DNA of 24,088 nucleotides from Bacillota bacterium (GTDB lineage Bacteria; Bacillota; Clostridia; Christensenellales; SZUA-584), in assembly GCA_023436525.1 (NCBI GenBank), contig JAEZIW010000239.1:1-24088 (forward strand), in the 5' to 3' direction. Position numbers and translations under genes: made by a program. This document shows, one piece after another, positions 1 through 6,877 of this stretch. Each line of letters starts with the position of its first letter. Positions within the stretch are counted from its first letter, which is position 1. The notes below the pieces were generated by a model. It saw only the letters and a list, made by a program, of their open reading frames with translations. It had not been told where the DNA came from and made no database searches.

Positions 1-18
1 GTATTATCTTCCAGCCAT

Positions 19-462
19 TTATTCAGCGTCATCGTCGTAAGCTCCCGTCTCGTAGTTGGCCATAATATCCGCAATTGTGATGCGGTCAAGTGTATCGTTG
101 ATCTCGTGCGAAATCTGCTGCCACAGCACGCGCGTGATGCAGTCTTTATATGTTTTGCAATTTTTAATTTCTTCACCGCTCAGGCAGCACTGCGTGGGCG
201 CCAAATCACCCTCAACGGCACGAACCACCTCGCCTGCCGTCATGCTTTCGGGGGGGCGGCTTAAAAAATAGCCGCCGGTTTTGCCGCGGACGCTTTGCAC
301 AAGCCCGGCTTTTTTCAGCGCAAAAAAGATCTGCCCGAGATATCTTGAGTCAATATGCTGCCTGTCGGCAATTTGGGCAAGGCTTACGTGGCTGTCTTTG
401 GAATTCAGTGCCAGGTCAGCCATGCTCAGCAGTGCGTATTGTCCGTTTTTAGAAATCTTCAT
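19..462 (-). CDS. Rrf2-family regulator with a cysteine cluster (IscR-like)
   Basis: A 147-aa winged-helix regulator of the Rrf2/IscR family. Residues 1-70 carry the family N-terminal DNA-binding region (opening MKISKNGQYALLSMADLAL, with a wing around RGKTGGY at 59-65). A cysteine cluster follows at C92, C93, C102 and C108. IscR binds a [2Fe-2S] cluster with three cysteines in the same region (92, 98, 104 in E. coli), so a cluster-sensing role is likely, although the spacing differs slightly. The start has a GGAG site 5 nt upstream on the minus strand. The gene is divergent from iscS across 216 bp, which is the usual place for a regulator of that operon. The family call is secure; cluster binding and the target promoter are inferred. 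Confidence 0.9.
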   Translation of the reverse strand: MKISKNGQYALLSMADLALNSKDSHVSLAQIADRQHIDSRYLGQIFFALKKAGLVQSVRGKTGGYFLSRPPESMTAGEVVRAVEGDLAPTQCCLSGEEIKNCKTYKDCITRVLWQQISHEINDTLDRITIADIMANYETGAYDDDAE

Positions 463-482
463 GCATGCTCCTGTTCTTTGCT

Positions 483-512
483 ATTATATCGTCTCGGTAT
501 ACGCCTTTACAA
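483..512 (-). promoter_or_regulatory. Candidate sigma-A promoter for the divergent Rrf2 gene
   Basis: On the minus strand there is a perfect -10 TATAAT (483-488) and a -35-like TTGTAA (507-512) with an 18-bp spacer. It lies about 20 nt upstream of the Rrf2 start. It is back to back with the iscS promoter, so one operator could control both. Confidence 0.55.
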
Positions 513-550
513 GTTTTTCGTATTGAACCTTAAGTTCGTTTATTGGCCTA

Positions 551-579
551 TTGACAAAACATTGTACCTTATGTATATT
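551..579 (+). promoter_or_regulatory. Strong sigma-A promoter for the iscS operon
   Basis: A consensus -35 TTGACA (551-556) and a -10 TATATT (574-579) are separated by exactly 17 bp. The predicted transcript start near 586 leaves a leader of about 90 nt before iscS. The sequence ACATTGTACCTTATGT (560-575) overlaps the spacer and -10 and has weak dyad symmetry, so it could be the Rrf2 operator; that is a guess. Confidence 0.65.
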
Positions 580-620
580 TATATTAGCATTAAAACATTA
601 CAAAAACAATAGGAATTATA

Positions 621-656
621 ATGATTTTAGTGAATCGACTTATATGTTCTTTTTAG
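621..656 (+). CDS. Possible 11-codon leader peptide upstream of iscS
   Basis: A short open frame, MILVNRLICSF, lies in the leader between the iscS promoter and iscS. It has an AGGAA site 5 nt before its ATG and stops 4 nt before the AGGGAGG of iscS, so translation of one could influence the other. It contains one cysteine at position 9. Nothing beyond its placement supports expression, and such frames occur by chance. Confidence 0.25.
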   Translation: MILVNRLICSF

Positions 657-678
657 GGAAAGGGAGGTGTATGATATA

Positions 679-1851
679 ATGAATAAACGTATTTATCTTG
701 ATCATGCGGCAACCACATATTTAAGGCCGGAGGCGCTGGATGCGATGATGCCATACCTTGGCGGCATCTACGGTAATCCGTCCAGCCTGCACGTTTTCGG
801 GATGGAAACACGGCGTGCGCTCGAAGCGGCCCGTGCAAGTATGGCGCAGGTGCTCGGGTCGAAGCCGGAAGAAATAATACTGACATCGGGCGGTACCGAA
901 TCGGACAACCTGGCGGTGCGCGGAACAGCGCTCGCGAACAAGAACAAAGGCCGTCATATCATCACCTCGCAGATAGAGCATCCCGCTTTGATGAAAACGT
1001 GCGCCGCGCTCGAAAAGGACGGCTTTGAGGTCACCTATCTGCCGGTTGATTCGCAAGGTATTGTGGATTTATGGGCGCTTAAAGAAGCACTGCGCGACGA
1101 TACGATATTGGTGAGCATCATGGCGGCGAATAACGAGATTGGTACGGTTCAGCCGGTTGAAGAAATCGGGCGCATCGTTAAAGAAAACACGAAGGCGTAC
1201 TTCCATACCGATGCGGTTCAAGCCATGGGTGTGCTGGATATGTCGCTTGACAGGCTCAAGGACGTCGATATGATGTCGTTCTCGGCGCATAAGCTTTACG
1301 GCCCTGCGGGCATCGGCGGCCTTTTCGTAAGAAAGGGCGTGCGCATAAGCCCGGTGATCACGGGCGGTTCTCAGGAGAAGGGCAAACGCGCGGGCACGGA
1401 AAACGTAGCCGGTGCGGTGGGAATGGCCGAGGCGCTGCGTCTCGCGGCGGCGGAGCGGGAAACTGAAGCGGCAAGGCTCACGGAATTGCGGGATTATCTG
1501 ATCGGGCGGGTGCTTGGCGAAATTCCTGATTCACGGCTCAACGGCCACGCAGAAAAACGGCTGCCCGGCAATGCAAACATAAGCTTCGATTATATCGAAG
1601 GCGAATCGCTGATTATGCGCTTAAGTGCGCTCGGCATTGCGGTATCCACGGGGTCGGCCTGTTCATCGGCCTCGCTTGATCCCTCGCATGTGCTGCTCGC
1701 AATCGGATTAAAGCACGAAACCGCACACGGTTCCTGTCGGTTAACACTCGGCAAGGCAACCACGCGGCAAGATATTGATGACACGGTGGAGGCGCTGAAG
1801 CGCGTGGTGAGTGAGCTGCGCGAGATGTCGCCGCTCTGCCTGAAAGGATGA
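679..1851 (+). CDS. iscS: Cysteine desulfurase (NifS/IscS family)
   Basis: A PLP enzyme of 390 aa that takes sulfur from L-cysteine as an enzyme persulfide and hands it to the IscU scaffold. The PLP lysine is K205 in SFSAHKLYGP, the cofactor-stacking histidine is H101 (QIEHPA), and the catalytic cysteine is C328 in the long flexible loop STGSACSSASLDPSH, the class I (NifS/IscS) arrangement. Length is normal for the family. I chose ATG 679, where the protein opens MNKRIYLDHAATT, because AGGGAGG ends 11 nt before it; an in-frame GTG at 667 overlaps that site. iscU starts 4 nt after the stop. NifS and IscS cannot be separated from sequence alone, and a dedicated role such as thiolation is possible. 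Confidence 0.95.
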   Translation: MNKRIYLDHAATTYLRPEALDAMMPYLGGIYGNPSSLHVFGMETRRALEAARASMAQVLGSKPEEIILTSGGTESDNLAVRGTALANKNKGRHIITSQIEHPALMKTCAALEKDGFEVTYLPVDSQGIVDLWALKEALRDDTILVSIMAANNEIGTVQPVEEIGRIVKENTKAYFHTDAVQAMGVLDMSLDRLKDVDMMSFSAHKLYGPAGIGGLFVRKGVRISPVITGGSQEKGKRAGTENVAGAVGMAEALRLAAAERETEAARLTELRDYLIGRVLGEIPDSRLNGHAEKRLPGNANISFDYIEGESLIMRLSALGIAVSTGSACSSASLDPSHVLLAIGLKHETAHGSCRLTLGKATTRQDIDDTVEALKRVVSELREMSPLCLKG

Positions 1852-1855
1852 AGAG

Positions 1856-2227
1856 ATGTATAGTGAGAAAGTAATGGATCATTTTGCAAATCCGCATAAC
1901 GTGGGTGAGCTTGAAGGAGCGAATGCTGTCGGTGAAGTGGGCAATGCCCGCTGCGGCGATATCATGCGGATGTATTTGAAGATTGAGGACAACGTCATCA
2001 AAGACGCCACGTTTAAAACGTTTGGGTGCTGCGCGGCCATCGCGTCGAGCAGTGTGACGACGGACCTGATAAAGGGCATGACGGTTGACGAGGCGCTGAA
2101 TTTCAAGAATGCTGAGGTGGTGGACGCGCTCGGCGGTCTGCCGCCGGCAAAAATCCACTGTTCGGTGCTGGCGGAAGAGGCCATTAAAAAGGCCATTGAT
2201 AATTATCGAGAAGGACAGGAGAAATGA
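1856..2227 (+). CDS. iscU: Fe-S cluster assembly scaffold (IscU/NifU N-terminal type)
   Basis: A 123-aa scaffold on which [2Fe-2S] and [4Fe-4S] clusters are built from desulfurase sulfur. The three cluster cysteines are present: C33 in GNARCGD, C58 in TFGCCAAIASSS and C102 in KIHCSVLAEEAI, with the conserved aspartate D35. E. coli IscU has GCGS where this protein has GCCA, so there is an extra cysteine at C59. The protein is a lone IscU domain without the C-terminal Nfu domain of full NifU. It begins 4 nt after iscS and its stop overlaps the next ATG, so the two are co-translated. No hscA, hscB or fdx is present, as is common in Clostridia. Confidence 0.95.
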   Translation: MYSEKVMDHFANPHNVGELEGANAVGEVGNARCGDIMRMYLKIEDNVIKDATFKTFGCCAAIASSSVTTDLIKGMTVDEALNFKNAEVVDALGGLPPAKIHCSVLAEEAIKKAIDNYREGQEK

Positions 2228-2661
2228 AGCTGTCGACGAAGGGACGCTATGGCCTTCGGGCCATGGCTGATCTCGCGATGAACTCAAACGGGGAGCCCGT
2301 GTCGCTGCTGAATATTGCAAAGCGGCAGCATCTGTCTGACGGATATCTGGAAAGCATGTTTGGCGCGCTGCGTCGCGCCGGGCTGGTACGCAGCATGAAA
2401 GGGGCGGGCGGCGGCTATGTGCTTGCAAGGCCCGCATCCGACATCAGTGTGGGTGAGGTGCTGCAGGTGCTCGTGGGAGATTTGTCTATAGTGGATGAAG
2501 ACTTAAGGGCAGCGGAAGAAACAGGGCTGAGGAGATGCATTCAACAAACAGTGTGGAACGAGGTTTCACGAAAGATTAATACAGTGGTCGATAAAATGAC
2601 GATTCAAGACCTGATTAACGGGCCCGAAATTTCTGAGAGGAGTGATGATAATGCCGATTAA
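2224..2661 (+). CDS. Rrf2-family regulator lacking the cluster cysteines
   Basis: A second Rrf2 protein of 145 aa, opening MKLSTKGRYGLRAMADLAM, with the winged-helix region over residues 1-70. Unlike the divergent paralogue at 19-462 it has only one cysteine (C105), so the three-cysteine IscR cluster site is missing. It may sense something else, as CymR senses cysteine status through CysK in Bacillus, or it may act as an apo-type repressor. Its ATG overlaps the iscU stop (ATGA) and its own 3' end overlaps metA by 11 bp, which places it firmly within the operon. Self-regulation and control of metA are reasonable but unproven. Confidence 0.9.
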   Translation: MKLSTKGRYGLRAMADLAMNSNGEPVSLLNIAKRQHLSDGYLESMFGALRRAGLVRSMKGAGGGYVLARPASDISVGEVLQVLVGDLSIVDEDLRAAEETGLRRCIQQTVWNEVSRKINTVVDKMTIQDLINGPEISERSDDNAD

Positions 2662-3565
2662 AATACCCGAAAACCTGCCTGCATATGAGGTGCTGAGTAA
2701 GGAAAACATTTTCGTGATGACGGATGAGCGTGCTCAGCATCAGGATATTCGGCCGCTGAAGATTGTGATATTAAACATAATGCCGGATAAAATCCTTGCT
2801 GAAGCGCAGTTGCTGCGCCTTATCGGCAATACATCGCTGCAGGTTGACCCCGTGCTGCTGAAGACGGCGACGCATTCGTCGAAAACCACGTCACAGGAGC
2901 ACCTCAATACATTCTATAAAACGTTTGACGAGATTAAATCTCACAAGTACGACGGACTTATCATCACGGGCGCACCGGTTGAAAAGCTGGAGTTTGAAGA
3001 GGTGACATACTGGCAGGAGCTAACCGAAATTATGGAGTGGAGCAAGACCAACGTGTTCTCTACGCTGCATATTTGCTGGGGCGCGCAGGCGGGGCTATAT
3101 TACCATTACAATATTCCAAAATACGCCCTGCCAGAAAAGAAATTCGGTGTTTTTGTGCATACAGCAGATAAATCACAGATCAGAATGAAGCTGCTGCGCG
3201 GCTTTGATGATACGTTCTGTGTGCCGCATTCGCGTTACACCGAGGTGAGGCATAAGGATATCGTTAAGGACAAAAGGCTGCAGATTCTGTCCGAATCCGA
3301 AGAATCGGGGATCTATATCGTATCTGCAAGAAACGGGCAGCAGGTGTTTGTGATGGGGCATCCCGAATACGACAGGCTTGCGTTATCGCGCGAATACAAC
3401 CGGGACATCAAGAAGGGGCTGGATATCGCGCTTCCTAAAAACTATTACCCGAATGACGACCCGACCCAGCAGCCGGCGGTAACGTGGCGCAGCCATGCGC
3501 ATCTGCTGTTTGCAAACTGGCTCAACTACTACGTTTATCAGGAAACGCCGTACATACTCGAATAG
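2651..3565 (+). CDS. metA: Homoserine O-acetyltransferase (MetA family)
   Basis: A 304-aa enzyme that acylates L-homoserine at the start of methionine synthesis. The catalytic cysteine C142 sits in LHICWGAQAG, and the His-Glu pair is H237/E239 in MGHPEY. Residue 111 is glutamate (GAPVEKLEFEEV). In this family Glu111 favours acetyl-CoA and Gly111 (E. coli) favours succinyl-CoA, so O-acetylhomoserine is the expected product despite the usual succinyltransferase label. ATG 2651 was chosen because the protein then opens MPIKIPENLPA, the standard MetA start, with GAGAGGAG 8 nt upstream. In-frame GTG 2642 and ATG 2645 lie on or beside that site. It is the last gene of the iscS operon, followed by a terminator. 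Confidence 0.95.
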   Translation: MPIKIPENLPAYEVLSKENIFVMTDERAQHQDIRPLKIVILNIMPDKILAEAQLLRLIGNTSLQVDPVLLKTATHSSKTTSQEHLNTFYKTFDEIKSHKYDGLIITGAPVEKLEFEEVTYWQELTEIMEWSKTNVFSTLHICWGAQAGLYYHYNIPKYALPEKKFGVFVHTADKSQIRMKLLRGFDDTFCVPHSRYTEVRHKDIVKDKRLQILSESEESGIYIVSARNGQQVFVMGHPEYDRLALSREYNRDIKKGLDIALPKNYYPNDDPTQQPAVTWRSHAHLLFANWLNYYVYQETPYILE

Positions 3566-3571
3566 CAATAC

Positions 3572-3596
3572 AAAAGAGCCGCGAAGGCTCTTTTTT
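3572..3596 (+). terminator. Intrinsic terminator of the iscS-metA operon
   Basis: Stem GAGCC (3576-3580) / GGCTC (3586-3590), extended by A-T pairs, with loop GCGAA and followed by TTTTTT. It starts 6 nt after the metA stop. Confidence 0.9.
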
Positions 3597-3622
3597 GGTT
3601 GTAACCCTTGGCCCCCTCTTGG

Positions 3623-3778
3623 GGGGAAGCCTTATCTTTAAATCACGGTATAAAAAAGAGTCATCCAAAAAAACAGAGTCCTTTTGGCGGCGCCTGCCGC
3701 GATGGTTAACTGGGTTTATATAATATAGGCCCACCTCTTCAGTCTCCTGTCGGCGAGCTTTGCCTCGCAGAGGAAGCC
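3623..3778. repeat. 156-bp direct repeat, copy A
   Basis: This block is 153/156 identical by hand alignment to copy B at 3995-4150, at a constant offset of 372 bp with no gaps. It begins with the right arm of a GC hairpin (GGGGAAGCC), contains the 20-bp hairpin core TTGGCGGCGCCTGCCGCGAT at 3684-3703, and ends in a palindromic section rich in GGCGAG/CTCGC. No plausible protein is encoded. It resembles a non-autonomous palindromic element; I see no clear target-site duplication. Confidence 0.85.
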
Positions 3779-3791
3779 TTTCAGGCACCTC

Positions 3792-3839
3792 CGTCAAATC
3801 ATACACTCACGACAACATCACGGGATTGAAATTTTCTTT
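3792..3839 (-). pseudogene. Relic of the 3' end of a lipoprotein gene
   Basis: Read on the minus strand, this stretch encodes KENFNPVMLS*VYDLT. It closely matches the last residues of the intact lipoprotein at 4152-4934 (DFNPVMLSCVFELT), with the cysteine codon changed to TGA. Both tails are followed on their 3' side by a copy of the 156-bp repeat. Upstream of the relic the similarity ends in AT-rich DNA. It is probably what is left of a tandem paralogue, or part of a duplicated gene-tail-plus-repeat unit. Confidence 0.6.
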
Positions 3840-3881
3840 ACATTATTTATTTTTATTCATGGAGTCTTTTTACAGAAAAAA

Positions 3882-4003
3882 GCCTTCTCCTCGAGGAGAA
3901 GGTGGCGCGCAGCGCCGGATGAGGTGTCAATTATTGCCGAGAACTCATATGCACACCTCATCAATCGCCTTGTCGGCGCCAGCTTCCCCTCACAGGGGAA
4001 GCC
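3882..4003. repeat. Inverted pair of imperfect palindromic repeats
   Basis: The left arm (3882-3927) runs from GCCTTCTCCTCGAGGAGAAG through GGCGCGCAGCGCC to GATGAGGTGT. The right arm (3953-4003) is its approximate reverse complement, from ACACCTCATC through TTGTCGGCGCC to CTTCCCCTCACAGGGGAAGCC. Each arm also folds on itself (TTCTCC/GGAGAA; TTCCCC/GGGGAA). The 3' end of the right arm runs into copy B of the 156-bp repeat. The same two-arm design recurs at 15667-15774. Confidence 0.75.
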
Positions 4004-4150
4004 TTATCTTTAAATCACGGTATAAAAAAGAGTCATCCAAAAAAATAGAGTCCTATTGGCGGCGCCTGCCGCGATGGTTAACTGGGTTTATATAATATAG
4101 GCACACCTCTTCAGTCTCCTGTCGGCGAGCTTTGCCTCGCAGAGGAAGCC
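3995..4150. repeat. 156-bp direct repeat, copy B
   Basis: This is the partner of copy A, with three substitutions over 156 bp. It ends one base before the stop codon of the lipoprotein gene at 4152, so it occupies that gene's 3' flank and probably its transcript tail. The hairpin core is at 4056-4075. Confidence 0.85.
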
Positions 4151-4151
4151 C

Positions 4152-4934
4152 TTACGTCAGCTCAAACACGCACGACAGCATCACCGGATTAAAATCCTTA
4201 TCACTCGCCTCTATGGTGAGCCGATAGGCCCCCGGCGAGCTCGACGGGTACCATGTTTTCATATCAATCGTCATGGGTGAAACCGGAACATCCACCGGTT
4301 CTGACGACCCGCAAAACTGGCTGCGGCAGGCAACCTCGTGCCAACCGTCCGCATCCGCCTTTTCCAGCTTCGGCACATACGTGACCGCGATTTCGCCGCC
4401 TGTTTGATTGAACAGCTCCACAATAATCTGATCCGTATCGGCGGGGTACGTTCTGTGCTGCGGTGCCATCCATACCGTGTAAACGGTATCAGCCGGGTTT
4501 TGGCCGGAAGGGTCTTCAAACGTATATTGGCTGTCGTCGAACGTCACTATGTTTTCATCAAACGAAACAGTTACCATGCCGCCGCTGAACAGCTTGATTT
4601 CGTACCGACCCCAGACGCCGGGGGCTCCTGTGGTCTGAGGATCGGCCGGGCCTGTCAGCTTCAGCTGCGAGAGCCAGCCAAGTATGCTTTTTACGTCCTC
4701 CGCTTTGGAATAGGTCACCGCCGAAACGCCCTCGGGAGACCGGTCGTCAAAAAAATCGATATACGCCACTTGATCCGAAGACAAATCCGCCACCGAGGTA
4801 ATGGCAGACGGCACAGTACCGGCAGGGGGAGAAGCTTCTTTGGCAGAAGGCGAAACGGAGGGGGTTTGATTAGTATTGCTGCAGCCGGTCAGCATCAATA
4901 TGAATACGACGGCCGTGATTAGTGTTTTTTTCAT
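4152..4934 (-). CDS. Secreted lipoprotein of unknown function
   Basis: A 260-aa predicted lipoprotein. Residues 1-17 form a signal peptide (MKKTLITAVVFILMLTG) ending in lipobox LTGC with the lipidated cysteine at C18. A Ser/Pro-rich linker follows, then two parts of mixed beta character. The last 90 or so residues (IIVELFNQTGGEIAVTY...) look like a bacterial Ig-like beta-sandwich domain, a tentative reading. The start at 4934 was preferred over an upstream ATG at 5021 because it places the signal peptide at the N-terminus and has GGAAGG nearby. The gene stands alone on the minus strand and its stop abuts repeat copy B. A degraded copy of its tail lies at 3792-3839. I do not recognise a specific function. 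Confidence 0.8.
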   Translation of the reverse strand: MKKTLITAVVFILMLTGCSNTNQTPSVSPSAKEASPPAGTVPSAITSVADLSSDQVAYIDFFDDRSPEGVSAVTYSKAEDVKSILGWLSQLKLTGPADPQTTGAPGVWGRYEIKLFSGGMVTVSFDENIVTFDDSQYTFEDPSGQNPADTVYTVWMAPQHRTYPADTDQIIVELFNQTGGEIAVTYVPKLEKADADGWHEVACRSQFCGSSEPVDVPVSPMTIDMKTWYPSSSPGAYRLTIEASDKDFNPVMLSCVFELT

Positions 4935-5117
4935 TAGGTATACCTTCCCATCGGTCAATGATTCAGATGCATTTTTATTATACCCGTATTCAGCATCGAT
5001 GAACGAATTTTCTTTTTTCATACAAACTTATTCAAAATGAGATATTAAATCTAAAGGTGAAACGCTCCGCTGACGATATAAAATTAAATAAAGTTTTAGC
5101 ATCTTAGGAGAGCGACA

Positions 5118-6836
5118 ATGAGAGACATCATATTAACCGACACAGCGCGGTGCGAAGGCTGTAATCGCTGTGTGCGCATGTGCCCTATTCCCGAAGCCAA
5201 TATCGCGTATATTGAAAACGACAGCATTAAAGTCAAAACCAATCCCGAAAAATGTATCGCCTGCGGCGCGTGCCTTGAGGTATGCCAGCACGAGGCAAGA
5301 ACCTACAGCGACGATACAGAACGCTTCTTTGCCGACATTGAGCGCGGCAAGCCCATCACGCTGATGGTGGCCCCCTCGTTTCGAACGAACTTTGAGAACA
5401 GCGATGCGATACTGGCATGGCTGAAAGCCTTGGGCGTTACAACTATTGTAGACGTATCGCTCGGTGCGGACATCTGTACATGGGCGCACATTCGCCATAT
5501 CGAAGCGAACAAACCGCGCTCGCTGATCACACAGCCGTGCCCGGCCATTGTTGATTACGTGCAAAAGCACCGAACGGATTTAATCGGTCTGCTTTCGCCG
5601 GTGCACAGCCCGATGCTGTGCACAGCCATTTTTTTGAGAAAATATCTGCACAATAGCGATACGATCGCTGTGCTGTCGCCCTGCGTTGCCAAAAAGAACG
5701 AATTTGATGAAACGCATATTGTCAGTTACAACGTAACGTTTAAGCAGCTCGTTTCTTACATGCAGCGGCGCGGTATTAAGGTTCCCGAAGCGCCGTTTGA
5801 GTTCGATCATGTGGCGGCGTCACTGGGCCGAATTTATGCGATGCCGGGCGGTCTCAAGGAAAACGTGGAGTATTACATCGGCAAGACGGTGCGCGTGGAC
5901 AAATCAGAAGGGCAGGCGGTTGTTTACGGTCATCTGGACGAATTCGCACGCGAAGATGAGGCCAATCTGCCCGCGCTTTTCGATGTGCTCAACTGCGAGG
6001 ATGGCTGCAACGCCGGGACAGGCTGTCTGAAGTCTCAATCGGTATTCAGTATAAACCGTGTGATGGACGAGCAGCGCAACAGTGCGATGCAAATGTACGA
6101 AAAAACAGAAGAGGCGCAAATGACCAAGCTGTTTGCGCTGTTTGATAAGAAGCTGAGACTGTCTGATTTTACACGCAGCTACGAAGCTCACCCGGTCATG
6201 CCCATCTCATACACTGAGGATGACGTGGAGCTGGCCTATGATCAGCTTGGAAAAACCACGCAGGAGCAGCGCTCGCATAACTGCTATGCCTGCGGCTGTG
6301 AAACCTGCAGTGAGCTGGCTGTGCGCATTGCCAAGGGCATCAACGTGCCCGAAAACTGCATGGAAAAAACTCGGCAGGATATATTGCGCGAGCATGAGGC
6401 GTTTATACTCGAACGTTCCAACAGCACAGAAAATCTGAAACGGATTCAGAGCGAGCTTAAGGATATCAAGGATCAATTTGATAAGGTGCTGGCCGATGTG
6501 GGGGATGTGGGCGAGGCGATCGAGCAATATAATAAGATGGCGCGCCTGGTCAACGAAATGGCCCTGCAAACGCAGATACTATCTCTCAACGCGGCGGTGG
6601 AGGCGGCCAGAGCCGGTGCGTCGGGCAAAGGCTTCGGTGTGGTGGCGCAGGCCATCCGCGACCTTGCGATGCAGTCTCAGCAGTCGGTCGGAGAGGTAGC
6701 GGATACGAACGCGTTTGCCAAGAAAACAATTGAAGCCATCACGCAGGCAAGCAGCAGCGTGGATGCGTCGCTATTGAAAGCGGCAGATTACGTGGAAGAT
6801 ATTACGCGGGTGATGACCGGCAAGAAATCCGGCTGA
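5118..6836 (+). CDS. Sensory-type [FeFe]-hydrogenase fused to a chemoreceptor signalling domain
   Basis: A 572-aa soluble fusion. Residues 1-60 form a two-[4Fe-4S] ferredoxin domain (C12/15/18/22 and C46/49/52/56). Residues 80-310 are an [FeFe]-hydrogenase H-domain with all four H-cluster cysteines: C141 (TQPCPAIV), C189 (SPCVAKKNEF), C293 and C297 (NCEDGCNAGTG). The cysteine that shuttles protons in catalytic enzymes (TSCCP) is proline here, and the loops resemble the putative sensory HydS groups. Residues 388-414 (NCYACGCETC...C) match another 4Fe-4S motif. Residues 435-570 are coiled coil with the chemoreceptor tip QTQILSLNAAVEAARAG and GKGFGVVAQAIRDLA. No membrane segment is seen. The distal coiled-coil arm is short. 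AGGAG lies 7 nt before the ATG. H2 or redox sensing feeding a CheA/CheW pathway is inferred. No maturase genes are nearby. Confidence 0.88.
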   Translation: MRDIILTDTARCEGCNRCVRMCPIPEANIAYIENDSIKVKTNPEKCIACGACLEVCQHEARTYSDDTERFFADIERGKPITLMVAPSFRTNFENSDAILAWLKALGVTTIVDVSLGADICTWAHIRHIEANKPRSLITQPCPAIVDYVQKHRTDLIGLLSPVHSPMLCTAIFLRKYLHNSDTIAVLSPCVAKKNEFDETHIVSYNVTFKQLVSYMQRRGIKVPEAPFEFDHVAASLGRIYAMPGGLKENVEYYIGKTVRVDKSEGQAVVYGHLDEFAREDEANLPALFDVLNCEDGCNAGTGCLKSQSVFSINRVMDEQRNSAMQMYEKTEEAQMTKLFALFDKKLRLSDFTRSYEAHPVMPISYTEDDVELAYDQLGKTTQEQRSHNCYACGCETCSELAVRIAKGINVPENCMEKTRQDILREHEAFILERSNSTENLKRIQSELKDIKDQFDKVLADVGDVGEAIEQYNKMARLVNEMALQTQILSLNAAVEAARAGASGKGFGVVAQAIRDLAMQSQQSVGEVADTNAFAKKTIEAITQASSSVDASLLKAADYVEDITRVMTGKKSG

Positions 6837-6877
6837 AAAAGCTTGCCTCCTGCTCGCTGTGTGTAAATCGTCGTTTT

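Noticed and set aside
1613..2437. Long antisense frame across iscS, iscU and rrf2
   Set aside because: It lies opposite three genes with clear motifs, is rich in Arg/Ala/Pro/Ser as expected of an antisense shadow, and has no ribosome site.
3623..4150. CRISPR array
   Set aside because: Only two copies of a 156-bp unit, with no short regular repeats or spacers.
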